Shown one piece after another: positions 26,063 through 36,285 of a stretch of DNA of 36,285 nucleotides. Under the pieces are notes generated by a model, which saw nothing but the letters and a program-made list of their open reading frames with translations, ran no database searches and was not told the origin of the DNA. Location: positions 1-36,285 of the forward strand of contig NZ_PJJM01000067.1 of assembly GCF_002929805.1 (NCBI RefSeq). Direction: 5' to 3'. Source of the DNA: Cryobacterium sp. Y50 (GTDB lineage Bacteria > Actinomycetota > Actinomycetes > Actinomycetales > Microbacteriaceae). The stretch's first letter is position 1. Each line of letters opens with the position of its first letter. The position numbers were made by a program, and so were the translations under genes.

Positions 26063-27025
26063 TTAGCGGGCCCGGGGGTGGGAGAGGGTGTACATGTCGC
26101 GCAGGGTGTCAGCAGTGACCAGGGTGTAAATCTGGGTGGTGGCGACCGAGGAGTGGCCGAGCAGTTCCTGAACGACGCGCACGTCGGCGCCCCCGGCCAG
26201 CAGGTGTGTGGCGAAGGAGTGCCGCAGGGTGTGCGGCGATACCGGCACGGTCAGTCCGGCTCGTTCGGCGGCGGCTCGGATGATCAGCCATGCGTTCTGC
26301 CGACTGACCCGTTGCCCGCGCAGCCCGAGAAACAAGGCCGGGGTCGAGCGACCGCGCGCGGACAGCTTGGGCCGGGCGCGCACCAGATAGTCGGAGACCG
26401 CGGCGCGCGCGAAGCTGCCGACCGGAACGATGCGCTGTTTGTCGCCCTTGCCGGTGAGCCGCACCGAGTCGAAGCCTTCCAAGCGCACGTCGTCGACGTT
26501 GAGGTCGACGACCTCGCTCACCCGCGCGCCGGTCGCGTAAAGCAGCTCGAGCAGGGCCTTGTCGCGCAGGCGCTGCACGTCGTCGCCGTCGGTCGCCGCG
26601 AGTAGCGCGGTGACCTGTTCGATCGAGATGGCCTTGGGCAGGCGCAGAGCGAGTTTGGGTGGCTTGCTGTCGTGCGCGACATCCGTTTCGACCACACCTT
26701 CACCGAGCAGAAACCGGTGGAATCCGCGCACGGTCGAGAGGATGCGCGCTATCGACGCGGCGGTCAGCGGCGAGTTCGGACGCAGGCCGAGGTACTGCAC
26801 GAACGTCGACACGTGGTTTCGGGTGACAAGTCGCAGATCGGTGATCGGCCGCGGCGGCGCGGCTGCAGCGGCCGCCACACCCACGTCGGCGGCACCGGTT
26901 CTCTCGGTCAGCCACGCCGTGTACAACCCGAGATCGCGTCGGTAGGCTGCGACGGTGTTCGCGGCGAGGCCGCGCTCGACCGCCACGTGCCGCAGATACC
27001 CATCCACCGCCGTGGCGATCATCAT
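26063..27025 (-). CDS. xerD: tyrosine recombinase XerD
   Basis: A 320-residue integrase-family recombinase that with XerC resolves chromosome dimers at dif. The N-terminal SAM-like core-binding domain (VAVERGLAANTVAAYRRDL) is followed by the catalytic domain with ATGARVSEVVDLNVDDV (first Arg), HTLRHSFATHLL (His-x-x-Arg), LLGHSSVATTQIYT (second His and the Tyr nucleophile). ATG 27025 gives the usual length; the frame is open to 27112 within the Nudix gene. No dif-like site was recognised in the window. Confidence 0.94.
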   Translation of the reverse strand: MMIATAVDGYLRHVAVERGLAANTVAAYRRDLGLYTAWLTERTGAADVGVAAAAAAPPRPITDLRLVTRNHVSTFVQYLGLRPNSPLTAASIARILSTVRGFHRFLLGEGVVETDVAHDSKPPKLALRLPKAISIEQVTALLAATDGDDVQRLRDKALLELLYATGARVSEVVDLNVDDVRLEGFDSVRLTGKGDKQRIVPVGSFARAAVSDYLVRARPKLSARGRSTPALFLGLRGQRVSRQNAWLIIRAAAERAGLTVPVSPHTLRHSFATHLLAGGADVRVVQELLGHSSVATTQIYTLVTADTLRDMYTLSHPRAR

Positions 27026-27042
27026 GTTCAGGCCGGGCGCTC

Positions 27043-27667
27043 TCAGGCCGTGACGTGCCGGTTGAGTGGATGCCGCGGCCACGGCAGGTCCGCCGGCGCG
27101 AGTGTGCTCCACCCGCGTGAACGGGCCACATGGGCGGCGAGCACCCCTAGTGCCAGGATCGGGTTCTCCACCCGACGTGCCATGACGGCGTCGACGCAGT
27201 CGTCGAGAGACACCCAGCGCAACTCGATATCGGCTTCTTCTTCGGTGCGCGCGAAGGCGGGAACCGTCGAGACGCCGCGCGCCAGGTAGACCCGGATGGC
27301 TTCGTTGCTACCGCCGGGCGAGGTGTAGAACTCGGTGAGCAGCGCCCAGTCGATGGCGACGACATCCGCTTCTTCGGCAAGCTCGCGCTGAGCGCCGATC
27401 AGTGCATGTTCGCCGCTCACGTCGAGCAGTCCGGCCGGCAGTTCCCAGCCCCGCAGGCCGGTCGGGTGCCGGTATTGCTTGATCAGCAGTACCCGGTCGT
27501 GCTCGTCGAGGGCGAGCACGGCAACCGCGCCGGGATGGTCGAGGTATTCGCGGGTGATGCTCGCGGCGTTGTACTCAAAGCTGTCGCGGCGCACGTTCCA
27601 GACTGCGCCGTCGAAGACGACGTCGCTCGCGGTCACCGTGGCCGGAGCCACGTCATCCTGCAGCGGT

Positions 27668-27675
<8 letters not shown>
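27043..27675 (-). CDS. Nudix hydrolase (ADP-ribose pyrophosphatase type)
   Basis: A 210-residue Nudix enzyme. The Nudix box is [20 protein letters not shown] followed by EADV, with the EE metal ligands. The block WELPAGLLD before it and [18 protein letters not shown] after it match ADP-ribose pyrophosphatases such as M. tuberculosis Rv1700, which splits ADP-ribose into AMP and ribose 5-phosphate. Its GTG start overlaps the pyrG stop by eight bases, the same neighbourhood as in mycobacteria. Confidence 0.92.
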
Positions 27676-29397
<1,722 letters not shown>

Positions 29398-29401
<4 letters not shown>

Positions 29402-31119
29402 TTGATTTTTGTCGCAGACGGGGATGGGGTGGGCTGAGCGAGCTCGAGCAGTTCCCTGGCGTGTTCGAGGCCGCTCTTCGAGTCGGGCAGACCAGACAGC
29501 AGACGGGCCATTTCGGCAGCACGACCCTCGCCGCGTAACTGGCGCACGCTCGAGGCAGTGACGGATCCATCACTGTCCTTGACCACACTGAGATGGTTCA
29601 CGGCGAACGCCGCGACCTGGGCGAGGTGGGTGACCACGATCACCTGGGCGGTTTCGGCCAGGCGGGCCAGCCGCCGGCCAATTTCAATCGCGGCGGCGCC
29701 GCCGACGCCTGCGTCGATCTCGTCGAAGACGAAGGTGGGCACCGGGTCGGTCGCGTTGATGACGACCTCGATCGCGAGCATGACCCGAGACAATTCGCCA
29801 CCGGATGCCCCGCGCGCGAGCGATCGCGGCTCGGCCCCGGCGTGCGGCTGCAGCAGCAGGCGCACGAGGTCGCAGCCGGTGACGGTGAATTCGCCCCCCG
29901 CTTCGACCTCCACGTGGAGGACGGCGTCCGGCATTGCCAGCGCGCCGAGCTCGGCGGTGACCAGGGCGCCGAGACGCACGGCTGCCGCTGCGCGGAGCGT
30001 GGTGAGGGCGGCGGCTAGGTCGGTGACCAGCAGATGGTCGGCATCCGTTTCAGCTGTGAGGGTTTCGATGCGGTCGGAGTCGGAGTCGAGCTCAAGCAGG
30101 CGGGTGCTGCCGGTGTCCAGAAATTCGATGGCCTCATCGAGGCCGCCGGGGTATTTGCGGGCCAGGATGCTCAGTTCGGCGCGGCGTTCCTGCGCGATTT
30201 CGAGTTCGCGGGCGCCGTCGGCGTCGAGGCCGGCCAGGTAGCTGGAAAGTTCGGCGGCGATATCCGCGACGACGAAACCAACGTTGGCGATCGCGGTGAT
30301 GAGCGGCGGCAGTGCCACATCGTGGGTGGCTACCCGGTCGAGGGCTCGCCTAGCGGTTTCGAGCAGCGCGACAACGTCGGGCAGGTCGTCGGGGTTGTCT
30401 TCGGCGGAGATGAGCTGGCGGGCCTGTTCGCCGGCCAAGCGGAGCTCTTCGAGGTTGCCGAGGCGTTCGGCGCGTTCACCGAGCTCGGTGTCTTCGCCGT
30501 GTTGCGGGGCGACCGTTTCGATCTCAGCGATGGCGGCCCGCAGGTCCTCGGCTTCGCGGGATCGCAAATCTTGTTCGGTGACGAGCCGGTCCAGGTCAGC
30601 CTGATTGGCCTGCCAGCGGTGGAAGGCGTGCTGGTAGGCGGTGAGCGCTGCTGAGAGGTCTGGCCCGGCGAAGCGGTCGAGGGCGTCGCGTTGGGCGGCG
30701 GCCGAGCGCAGGCGCACTTGGTCACTCTGGCCGTGCACGACGACGAGGTCATTGCGCAGGTCGCCGAGTACGCTCGCCGGAGCGCCGCGTCCGCCGACTG
30801 TGGCCCGGCTTCGCCCTTCGCTCGAGACGGAGCGTCCGAGAATGAGTTCGGGGCCGTCGAGGTCTCCCCCGGCGTCGCGCACGCGTTCGGCGACCGGACC
30901 GTCGGGGTCGATGACCCAGCGACCCTGTACAAAACTTTGCGGCTGGCCCTGCCGCACGGTGCCGGCATCCGCTCGATCGCCGAGTAACAGGCCGAGCGCA
31001 GTGACCACCATGGTTTTTCCGGCGCCGGTTTCACCGGTGACGGCGGTGAATCCGGGCCCAAGCGGCAGCGTCGCCTCGGCGATGACGCCGAGGTCGCGAA
31101 TGAACAGCTCGTCGATCAT
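29398..31119 (-). CDS. recN: DNA repair protein RecN
   Basis: A 573-residue SMC-like ATPase for double-strand break repair. Walker A is [20 protein letters not shown] near residue 28. A long coiled-coil-rich middle follows. The ABC signature region has [15 protein letters not shown], and Walker B is [12 protein letters not shown]. It starts four bases after the nadK stop. In M. tuberculosis two genes (Rv1697, Rv1698) stand between recN and pyrG; here recN runs straight into pyrG. Confidence 0.98.
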
Positions 31120-31123
31120 CGGA

Positions 31124-32044
31124 TTACTCGCGACCGACCGGGCCGCGCCAGCCGGTGACCGGCAGGTTGAATTTGTTGACCAGGCGGTCGGTGAATGGGC
31201 CGATGTGCAGGCGGGCCAGACGCACCGGTACGCTCGAGCGGCGCACGATCACGCGGGCGCCGGTCGGCAGGTCATGGGTGCGGCGGCCATCAGCACAGAG
31301 CACGGCACGGGCGCCGGTGCGAGAGAGCACCTCGACGGCCAGGGACGAATCGGGGCCGACGACGAGTGGTCGGGCGAACAGGGCGTGAGCGCTGAGCGGA
31401 ACCAGCAGCAGTGCTTCAACCCCGGGCCAGACGATCGGGCCGCCGGCTGAGAACGAGTAGGCGGTCGAACCGGTCGGAGTAGACAGCACGACGCCGTCGC
31501 AGCCGAACGACGACAGCGGCCGACCGTCGACCTCGACGACCACCTCGATCATACGTTCGCGGCTGGTTTTTTCGACAGTGACCTCGTTAAGTGCCCAGGT
31601 TTCGTAGACGACCTCGTCGGCGAGCTTGACTCTGACCGACAGGGCAAGGCGTTCTTCGACCTCGTAGTCGCCCTTGAGGGCGCGACGCACGGCTTCACCG
31701 AGGTCGTCCCGCTCGCTTTCGGCAAGAAAGCCGACGTGTCCGAGATTGATGCCGAGCAGCGCGGCCGAGCAACCACGCACGAGTTCGGCCGAACGCAGAA
31801 TGGTACCGTCGCCACCGAGCACGATGACAAGTTCAAGTTCGGACGTGCGCACCGAGTCACCGAGAATCGCGATATGGCCATTCAGCTCCGGACAGGCAGC
31901 CAGAAGGTCGGCGCGTTCATCGCTCGCGAGCACCGGTACGGCCCCGGCAGCCAGAAGCTGCTTACAGACCGTCGAGGCGGCTTCGAGCGAGTCGGCGCGG
32001 CCGGTGTGGGCGACGATCAGAAAGTACCGCGGGGTGTCGCTCAA
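31124..32044 (-). CDS. nadK: NAD kinase
   Basis: A 306-residue kinase that converts NAD to NADP. The catalytic GGDG motif is in VLGGDGTILRSAE near residue 75; NLGHVGFLAE and the NE/D pair region (ALNEVTVEKTSRERM) and TPTGSTAYSFSAGGPIV complete the family signature. The TTG start lies four bases after the tlyA stop. The tlyA-nadK-recN order is conserved across actinobacteria. Confidence 0.97.
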   Translation of the reverse strand: MSDTPRYFLIVAHTGRADSLEAASTVCKQLLAAGAVPVLASDERADLLAACPELNGHIAILGDSVRTSELELVIVLGGDGTILRSAELVRGCSAALLGINLGHVGFLAESERDDLGEAVRRALKGDYEVEERLALSVRVKLADEVVYETWALNEVTVEKTSRERMIEVVVEVDGRPLSSFGCDGVVLSTPTGSTAYSFSAGGPIVWPGVEALLLVPLSAHALFARPLVVGPDSSLAVEVLSRTGARAVLCADGRRTHDLPTGARVIVRRSSVPVRLARLHIGPFTDRLVNKFNLPVTGWRGPVGRE

Positions 32045-32048
32045 CTCG

Positions 32049-32960
32049 TCACGCCCCCACCACGGTTTCGATCCGTTCCATCCATTCTGTCGGATTTGTG
32101 CCGGTTGTGGCGCTCATCCAGCACAGATATTCATGGTTTCCAGCCGCACCGATGATGGGTGAGGCGATCACGCCGCAGGTTTTCAGGCCCAGGTCCCAGC
32201 CGGCCCACAGCACGCCGGCGATCGAGTCACTTCGCAGGCCCTTGTCATGCACGATCCCCTCACGGATACCGCCGCGGCCCACCTCGAACTGCGGTTTGAT
32301 CAGCAGCACAAAGTCGGCGCCGGGTGCTGCCGTGGCCGCCAGGGCGGGCAGCACGGTGGTGAGGGAGATGAACGACAGATCGGCCACGACCAGGTCAGGT
32401 CGGGTGTTGATTCCGGATGCCCCGGCGAGCGTTTCCGGCGTTGCGTAGCGGATGTTATAGCCCTCGACCAGTTTCAGCCGCGGCTCGGTTCTCAGTTGCG
32501 CTGCCAACTGCCCATGGCCGACATCGGCCGCGATCACTTGGGCGGCGCCGCGTTCCAACAGCACCTGGCTGAAACCGCCGGTGCTCGCGCCGGCATCGAG
32601 CACGGTACGCCCGGTGACGCTCAGGCTGAACGCGTCGAGGGCGGCGATGAGCTTGTGGGCACCGCGGCTGACATAGTGGTCGGTCGCTGCCACCTCGAGA
32701 ACAGCGTCTGCTGAGACTTTGGTGCTGGCCTTCACGACCGGGAGGCCGTCCACCGTGACGAGGCCGTCGGCGATGATTTTGGCCGCGACAGTTCGCGAGC
32801 GAACCAGCCCACGATCGGCGAGAGCGGCGTCGAGGCGGGAGGCGGGCATCCGTTCTAAAACGCTGTCAACGTCGGGCTGGTCGACTTCTGGAAGGTCGGC
32901 GTCGTTCTCAGGCATGGGTGTGTCTGTTTCCTGGTCGTTGGGTGTGCCGGTGCCGGTCAT
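32049..32960 (-). CDS. tlyA: TlyA-family rRNA 2'-O-methyltransferase
   Basis: A 303-residue enzyme with an N-terminal S4 domain (SRLDAALADRGLVRSRTVAAK, about 41-100) and an FtsJ-type methyltransferase domain with SAM motif LDAGASTGGFSQVLLERGA. TlyA methylates 16S and/or 23S rRNA, and in mycobacteria its loss gives capreomycin resistance. ATG 32960 overlaps the small upstream gene by four bases (ATGA); ATG 32915 is an in-frame alternative with AGGAAA 12 bases before it. The first 35 residues are acidic and poorly conserved in style. Confidence 0.95.
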   Translation of the reverse strand: MTGTGTPNDQETDTPMPENDADLPEVDQPDVDSVLERMPASRLDAALADRGLVRSRTVAAKIIADGLVTVDGLPVVKASTKVSADAVLEVAATDHYVSRGAHKLIAALDAFSLSVTGRTVLDAGASTGGFSQVLLERGAAQVIAADVGHGQLAAQLRTEPRLKLVEGYNIRYATPETLAGASGINTRPDLVVADLSFISLTTVLPALAATAAPGADFVLLIKPQFEVGRGGIREGIVHDKGLRSDSIAGVLWAGWDLGLKTCGVIASPIIGAAGNHEYLCWMSATTGTNPTEWMERIETVVGA

Positions 32961-33097
32961 GCCTGGTCGGCGTCTTCGAGCCGTTCGCGCAACTGCTCGT
33001 GCAGTTCGCCGAACGCCGCGGCGCGCGCCTCGAGCGGCTGGGTCTCGATCTTCGCCAGTTGCGCGGCAAGGTCGACCGGTACGGGTTCGAAGTTCAC
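32957..33097 (-). CDS. 46-residue conserved-type small protein
   Basis: A GTG-started frame of 46 residues beginning VNFEPVPVDLAAQL and ending LRERLEDADQA, predicted as two amphipathic helices. It lies 9 bases after the phosphatase gene and overlaps tlyA by four bases (ATGA). M. tuberculosis has a similarly small gene (Rv1693) at this exact place between phosphatase and tlyA genes, which supports it being real. The function is unknown. There is no strong ribosome-binding site. Confidence 0.75.
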   Translation of the reverse strand: MNFEPVPVDLAAQLAKIETQPLEARAAAFGELHEQLRERLEDADQA

Positions 33098-33106
33098 AGC
33101 TCTAGG

Positions 33107-34135
33107 CTACTGTGCGAGATACAGTCGCTCCGGAACGTTGAGTCCGTAGATCGCCCGCCCGGATTGATAGATCGCGGCGCAGGCGGCGCGGAGCAGGTTG
33201 ATTCCGCCGTCGCCGTCTTTGACGATTTGCACGTCGTTGCCGTGCACTCGAACGCTTGCACCTTCAACCGTCGCCGTCGAACCGTCCTTGGAGAACACGG
33301 TCTCCGGGTACGGCTCGTGCAGCTGCCGCAGATTCTCGATGATGAAGGTCGGCCGCGAATCCTTATCGGCGGCCAGGGCCTGCTTGGCCCCGTCGATGCC
33401 AGTGAGTACGAGCACAGCAGGAATTCCGGCCCGGTTCGCGCCCAGAATATCGGTATCGAGGCGGTCGCCGATGAAGAGCGCGTTCTGGGCGCCGAATCGA
33501 CGAGTGGCTTCCAGAAAGATGGCCGCTTCGGGCTTGCCGGCCACGAGTGGCAGCCGTCCGACCGCGGTATGCACGGCCGACACCAGCGTGCCGTTGCCGG
33601 GAGCGATCCCGCGGGCGACAGGAATGGTCCAATCGGTGTTGGTGGCGATCCACGGAATGCCCGTGCCGACACCGTCGGCGTTGAGCGCGAAGGCCGCTTC
33701 AGCAAGGTGCACCCAGCCGACCTCCGGCGAGAAGCCCTGGATCACAGCGGCAGGCTTGTCGTCTGCCGAGCGGGTCACCACGAATCCAGCCTTGGTGACC
33801 TCGTCGACCAGACCGTCGCCACCGACCACGAGGATACTCGCGCCTGGTCCGACCTGCTCGGCGAGCAGCCGCACGGCTGCCTGGGGGGAGGTGACGACAT
33901 CCGCTGCCGCCACGCTCAACCCGAGTTCGGAGAGGTGCTCGGCGACCGACTGATCGGTGCGCGAGGCATTATTGGTGATGTAGCCCACGCGAATCGTCTC
34001 CGCGGCGCGGTTCAGGCTCTCCACGGCGAAGGGGATCGCCGCGGGGCCCGCGTAGACCACTCCGTCCAGATCGGACAGTAGAACGTCAACGCCGTCCAGC
34101 GGCGTCGCCCACTCAGGCTTTCGGTGATGCAGCAT
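33107..34135 (-). CDS. HAD-superfamily IIA phosphatase (NagD-like)
   Basis: A 342-residue hydrolase. Motif I is LLSDLDGVVYAG with the two catalytic Asp; motif II is TNNASR; a Lys sits in VAGKPEAAIF; and motif IV is FIGDRLDTDILGANRAG. The C2-type cap between motifs II and III identifies subfamily IIA (NagD, phosphoglycolate or p-nitrophenyl phosphatases). Substrate unknown. GGAG six bases before ATG 34135 fixes the start, inside the last 23 bases of the TPR gene; the frame upstream is a shadow of that gene. Confidence 0.92.
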   Translation of the reverse strand: MLHHRKPEWATPLDGVDVLLSDLDGVVYAGPAAIPFAVESLNRAAETIRVGYITNNASRTDQSVAEHLSELGLSVAAADVVTSPQAAVRLLAEQVGPGASILVVGGDGLVDEVTKAGFVVTRSADDKPAAVIQGFSPEVGWVHLAEAAFALNADGVGTGIPWIATNTDWTIPVARGIAPGNGTLVSAVHTAVGRLPLVAGKPEAAIFLEATRRFGAQNALFIGDRLDTDILGANRAGIPAVLVLTGIDGAKQALAADKDSRPTFIIENLRQLHEPYPETVFSKDGSTATVEGASVRVHGNDVQIVKDGDGGINLLRAACAAIYQSGRAIYGLNVPERLYLAQ

Positions 34136-35999
34136 TCGGCTCCGTCTCGTCGTCTGCGTCGGTAATTGAAACGGATGCCGCAGCATCGGTTTTCGCGTTG
34201 GTCCCGTTGTCGATCTCGACGTCGGTATCGGCGTCGGTTTCGGCGGTGTCAGCCGCTTCGGTGACGATGTCGTCCGCGTCCGCGTCGGCATCGGCGGCCT
34301 CGGTAATCGGCCGGTCGACAGCGTCGAATCCAGCTTCGGCAACAGCACGAGCCGCATCGCCGGCAGCCACAGTGTCGTCTTCGTCGTCGTCTACGTCTCC
34401 GGCGTCCGTGGCGAAGTACGCCAGCGCGGCGTCGTCATCCTCTTCCATTTCTTCGATTTCGACGGTCTCGTCATCGTCACCGGAGGCCCCGAGGGCAGCG
34501 TCGGCGCGGGAGGCCCGCTGGAGCCACTCGTCCGCTTCGTCCTCGCGGCCAAGTTCGCTCAGCACCTCAGCGTAGGCGGCGAACAGCTCGGGGCTATAGG
34601 AGAAGGCCGTGTTCGGGTTGAGCTGCGGAATTTCGAGTTCAACGAGCGCGGCATCCGTCTCACCGAGGTCTAGTCGTGCGCCGGACATGGCGATGGCCAG
34701 GCCAACCTGCACGGAAGGGGACAGAGCACTGCGATCGACTGAGCGGCCGAGCTCGAGGGCACGGTCGGGGCGTCCGACGCCACGTTCACTGTCGACCATG
34801 AGGGGAAGCTGATCGTTCGAGCCGGAAATACGACGATAGGTGCGCAGCTCGCGCAGAGCCAAGGCGAAGTCTCCGGTGGCGTAGGCGGTGATCGCGAGGC
34901 TTTCACGCACAACACCGATGCGGCCGGCCCGACGGGCAGCGCTCATCACGTGCTGGTGCGCCAGCTGCGGATCCTCGTCGATGACGCGGGCGGCCATCGC
35001 AAGGTGACGGCCGACGGTTTCGGCGTTCTCCTTGGTGAGGGTCTTGAGCTCATTGCGTGCAATGCGGTCAAGGTCATTGACCGAAATGTCGTCGGGAAGT
35101 TCCGGGTCGTCGTGACGCGGACGCACCGAGCGCAGCTCGCGCTGCATACGCTGCTCTTCGGTCATCTCCTCTTCGACGACGCGGGCATCGCGGTCATTAC
35201 GGGCCGGGGCACCGTCGCGGGTCCACAGCTTTTTGCCGGCATCGACGCGCGGAGCGCCGGCCCGGTTCGGCGAACCGCCGCGCTGGGTCCACGGCTTGCT
35301 GTCGTTGTCGCCTCTGGGACGGTCGTTGCTCGGCCGGTCGGAGTTACCCCGATACGGAGCACGGTCACCCTGCGCCGGACGATCTGAATTACCTCGGTAG
35401 GGGGGACGCTCGCCCTGAGCGGGACGGTCGGAGTTACCCCGATAAGCAGGACGGTCGCCCTGAGCGGGACGGTCGGAACTTCCGCGATACGAAGCACGGT
35501 CGTTCCCGCCGGAAGGACGATCGGAGTTGCCGCGGTAGGGCGGTCGCTCACCCTGCGCCGAACGATCAGAATTACCCCGATACGGGGGACGCTCACCCTG
35601 CGCCGGGCGATCAGAATTACGGCTGTACGCAGCACGATCGTTTCCATCGGACGGGCGATCAGAGTTACCGCGATAAGGAGCTCGGTCGTTGCCGCCGTAT
35701 GCGGGGCGATCAGAGTTGCCCCGGTACGGTGCACGATCGTTTCCACCGGAAGCGGGGCGATCAGAATTACCACGGTACGGAGTGCGCTCTCCGCCCTGCG
35801 CTGGACGGCCCGAGTTGCCTCGGTGAGGAGGACGTTCGCCACCCTGCTGCGGTCGGTCGGAATTGTCGCGGTACGGTGGCTTCGCGCCATCGCGTCCACC
35901 GGAAGGTCGCCCGTTGGAGGGTCGGCCGCTCTGGTTCGAACGACGGTCATCCTGACCGTTGTTACGGGAATCGCCGTCGCGGGGTCCTGAAGGGCTCAC
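34113..35999 (-). CDS. TPR-like protein with RGNSDRP repeats and acidic tail
   Basis: A 628-residue protein in three parts. Residues 1-240 are low-complexity Arg/Gly/Pro/Ser/Asp with about a dozen degenerate units like YRGNSDRPAQGERPP. The middle (about 290-490) is helical and TPR-like (LALRELRTYRRISGSNDQLP, ALVELEIPQLNP). The last 130 residues are strongly acidic and end in DETEPNAASPKA. AGGAG before GTG 35999 decides the start. M. tuberculosis has a TPR-type gene (Rv1691) in the same position. The RG-rich, charged N-terminus suggests RNA or protein binding and possibly phase separation; this is inference. Confidence 0.87.
   Translation of the reverse strand: MSPSGPRDGDSRNNGQDDRRSNQSGRPSNGRPSGGRDGAKPPYRDNSDRPQQGGERPPHRGNSGRPAQGGERTPYRGNSDRPASGGNDRAPYRGNSDRPAYGGNDRAPYRGNSDRPSDGNDRAAYSRNSDRPAQGERPPYRGNSDRSAQGERPPYRGNSDRPSGGNDRASYRGSSDRPAQGDRPAYRGNSDRPAQGERPPYRGNSDRPAQGDRAPYRGNSDRPSNDRPRGDNDSKPWTQRGGSPNRAGAPRVDAGKKLWTRDGAPARNDRDARVVEEEMTEEQRMQRELRSVRPRHDDPELPDDISVNDLDRIARNELKTLTKENAETVGRHLAMAARVIDEDPQLAHQHVMSAARRAGRIGVVRESLAITAYATGDFALALRELRTYRRISGSNDQLPLMVDSERGVGRPDRALELGRSVDRSALSPSVQVGLAIAMSGARLDLGETDAALVELEIPQLNPNTAFSYSPELFAAYAEVLSELGREDEADEWLQRASRADAALGASGDDDETVEIEEMEEDDDAALAYFATDAGDVDDDEDDTVAAGDAARAVAEAGFDAVDRPITEAADADADADDIVTEAADTAETDADTDVEIDNGTNAKTDAAASVSITDADDETEPNAASPKA
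35330..35880. repeat. degenerate tandem repeats of about 42-48 bases inside the TPR gene
   Basis: About a dozen in-frame units encode variants of YRGNSDRPAQGERPP, some with GGNDRAP in place of GER. DNA words such as CGATCAGAATTACC recur with synonymous changes, showing old duplication plus drift rather than very recent expansion. Confidence 0.9.
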
Positions 36000-36163
36000 T
36001 GTATCTCCTGTGTAATTAGTCCGGCGTCTCGACAGACCTAGTAAGCCTAACCGCTCACGCAAAACCGTGCAGAGTGCTCAAGCAAATTTGAACTGAGGGG
36101 CGAGTGTTCCGACGCTCCGCAGGGTCCAGCTCTGGGATCATCCATCCCGACACTGCACGTTAA

Positions 36164-36189
36164 CACAAAAAAGGCCACCCGAAGGTGGC
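36164..36189 (-). terminator. intrinsic terminator, third of three
   Basis: GCCACC (36174-36179) pairs with GGTGGC (36184-36189); on the minus strand the hairpin is followed by six Ts. It faces the same way as the two hairpins to its right. Confidence 0.75.
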
Positions 36190-36198
36190 TCGTTAAGT

Positions 36199-36219
36199 AA
36201 AAGGGCCACCCGTGGGTGG
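36199..36219 (-). terminator. intrinsic terminator, second of three
   Basis: CCACC and GGTGG around CGTG (36206-36219), followed on the minus strand by CCCTTTTAC. Confidence 0.65.
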
Positions 36220-36229
36220 TGTGTTAAAG

Positions 36230-36263
36230 CAGAAAGGCCATCCCGTGAGGGATGGCCTTTCTG
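36230..36263 (-). terminator. intrinsic terminator, first of three, 15-base-pair perfect stem
   Basis: A perfect 15-base-pair stem with loop GTGA (arms 36230-36244 and 36249-36263). T-runs inside and after the stem allow action in both directions. The gene it ends lies beyond the right edge of the window. Confidence 0.8.
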
Positions 36264-36285
36264 GTGTTTCTAAGTTAAGTCCGGC

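Noticed and set aside
26063..27025. phage integrase marking a prophage or integrative element
   Set aside because: The recombinase has XerD length and lies in the conserved Nudix-xerD-parA-scpA order, with no phage genes or attachment sites nearby.

Overview
The window is high-GC DNA with actinobacterial gene content: an ANTAR-domain protein, a KmtR-type metal sensor, many GTG/TTG starts with short gene overlaps, and a housekeeping block in the order known from Mycobacterium tuberculosis around tlyA-ppnK-recN-pyrG-xerD-parA-scpAB-rluB-cmk-engA. Protein style and frequent GCATCCG/CGGATGC words suggest Microbacteriaceae (Cryobacterium/Leifsonia-like). The family assignment is an inference made without any database search. 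I found no rRNA, tRNA, CRISPR array or intact transposon.

Left part (1-16234, accessory, mostly + strand). After about 490 bases holding at most a gene remnant, there is a KmtR-like nickel/cobalt sensor gene overlapping an MFS exporter gene. A copper-type set follows: a DUF6153 membrane protein, a DUF305 lipoprotein, two tandem LytM/M23 peptidases and a BNR-repeat lipoprotein whose three genes are joined by 8-base stop/start overlaps, then a SHOCT membrane peptide overlapping a Tat-exported multicopper oxidase. The SHOCT-oxidase pair sits behind a CsoR-like palindrome placed on its -10 box. Next come, on the minus strand, a DedA protein, a COG4705-type membrane protein and a two-component system whose response regulator carries a one-base frameshift, then a truncated-looking orphan gene. 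On the plus strand are a DUF808 protein, a PRISE-like reductase and a GAF-ANTAR regulator.

Middle (16235-19443, minus strand). Two paralogous secreted right-handed beta-helix proteins with Pro-rich linkers. The terminator of the second is nearly the same sequence as the terminator of the neighbouring der gene.

Right part (19444-36062, all minus strand). A long, tightly packed core cluster reading from high to low coordinates: a TPR protein with RGNSDRP-type repeats, a HAD phosphatase, a 46-residue small protein, tlyA, nadK, recN, pyrG, a Nudix hydrolase, xerD, parA, scpA, scpB, rluB, tyrA, cmk, der. Most junctions overlap or are under 30 bases apart. The right edge carries three successive intrinsic terminators facing the minus direction, so a transcription unit ends just outside the window.

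Plausible joint roles: the left part handles metal stress (nickel/cobalt efflux, periplasmic copper oxidation, cell-wall remodelling). The right part covers ribosome maturation, nucleotide and cofactor supply, DNA repair and chromosome segregation. The candidate for a less-described system is the peptidase-peptidase-BNR lipoprotein-SHOCT-multicopper oxidase set.
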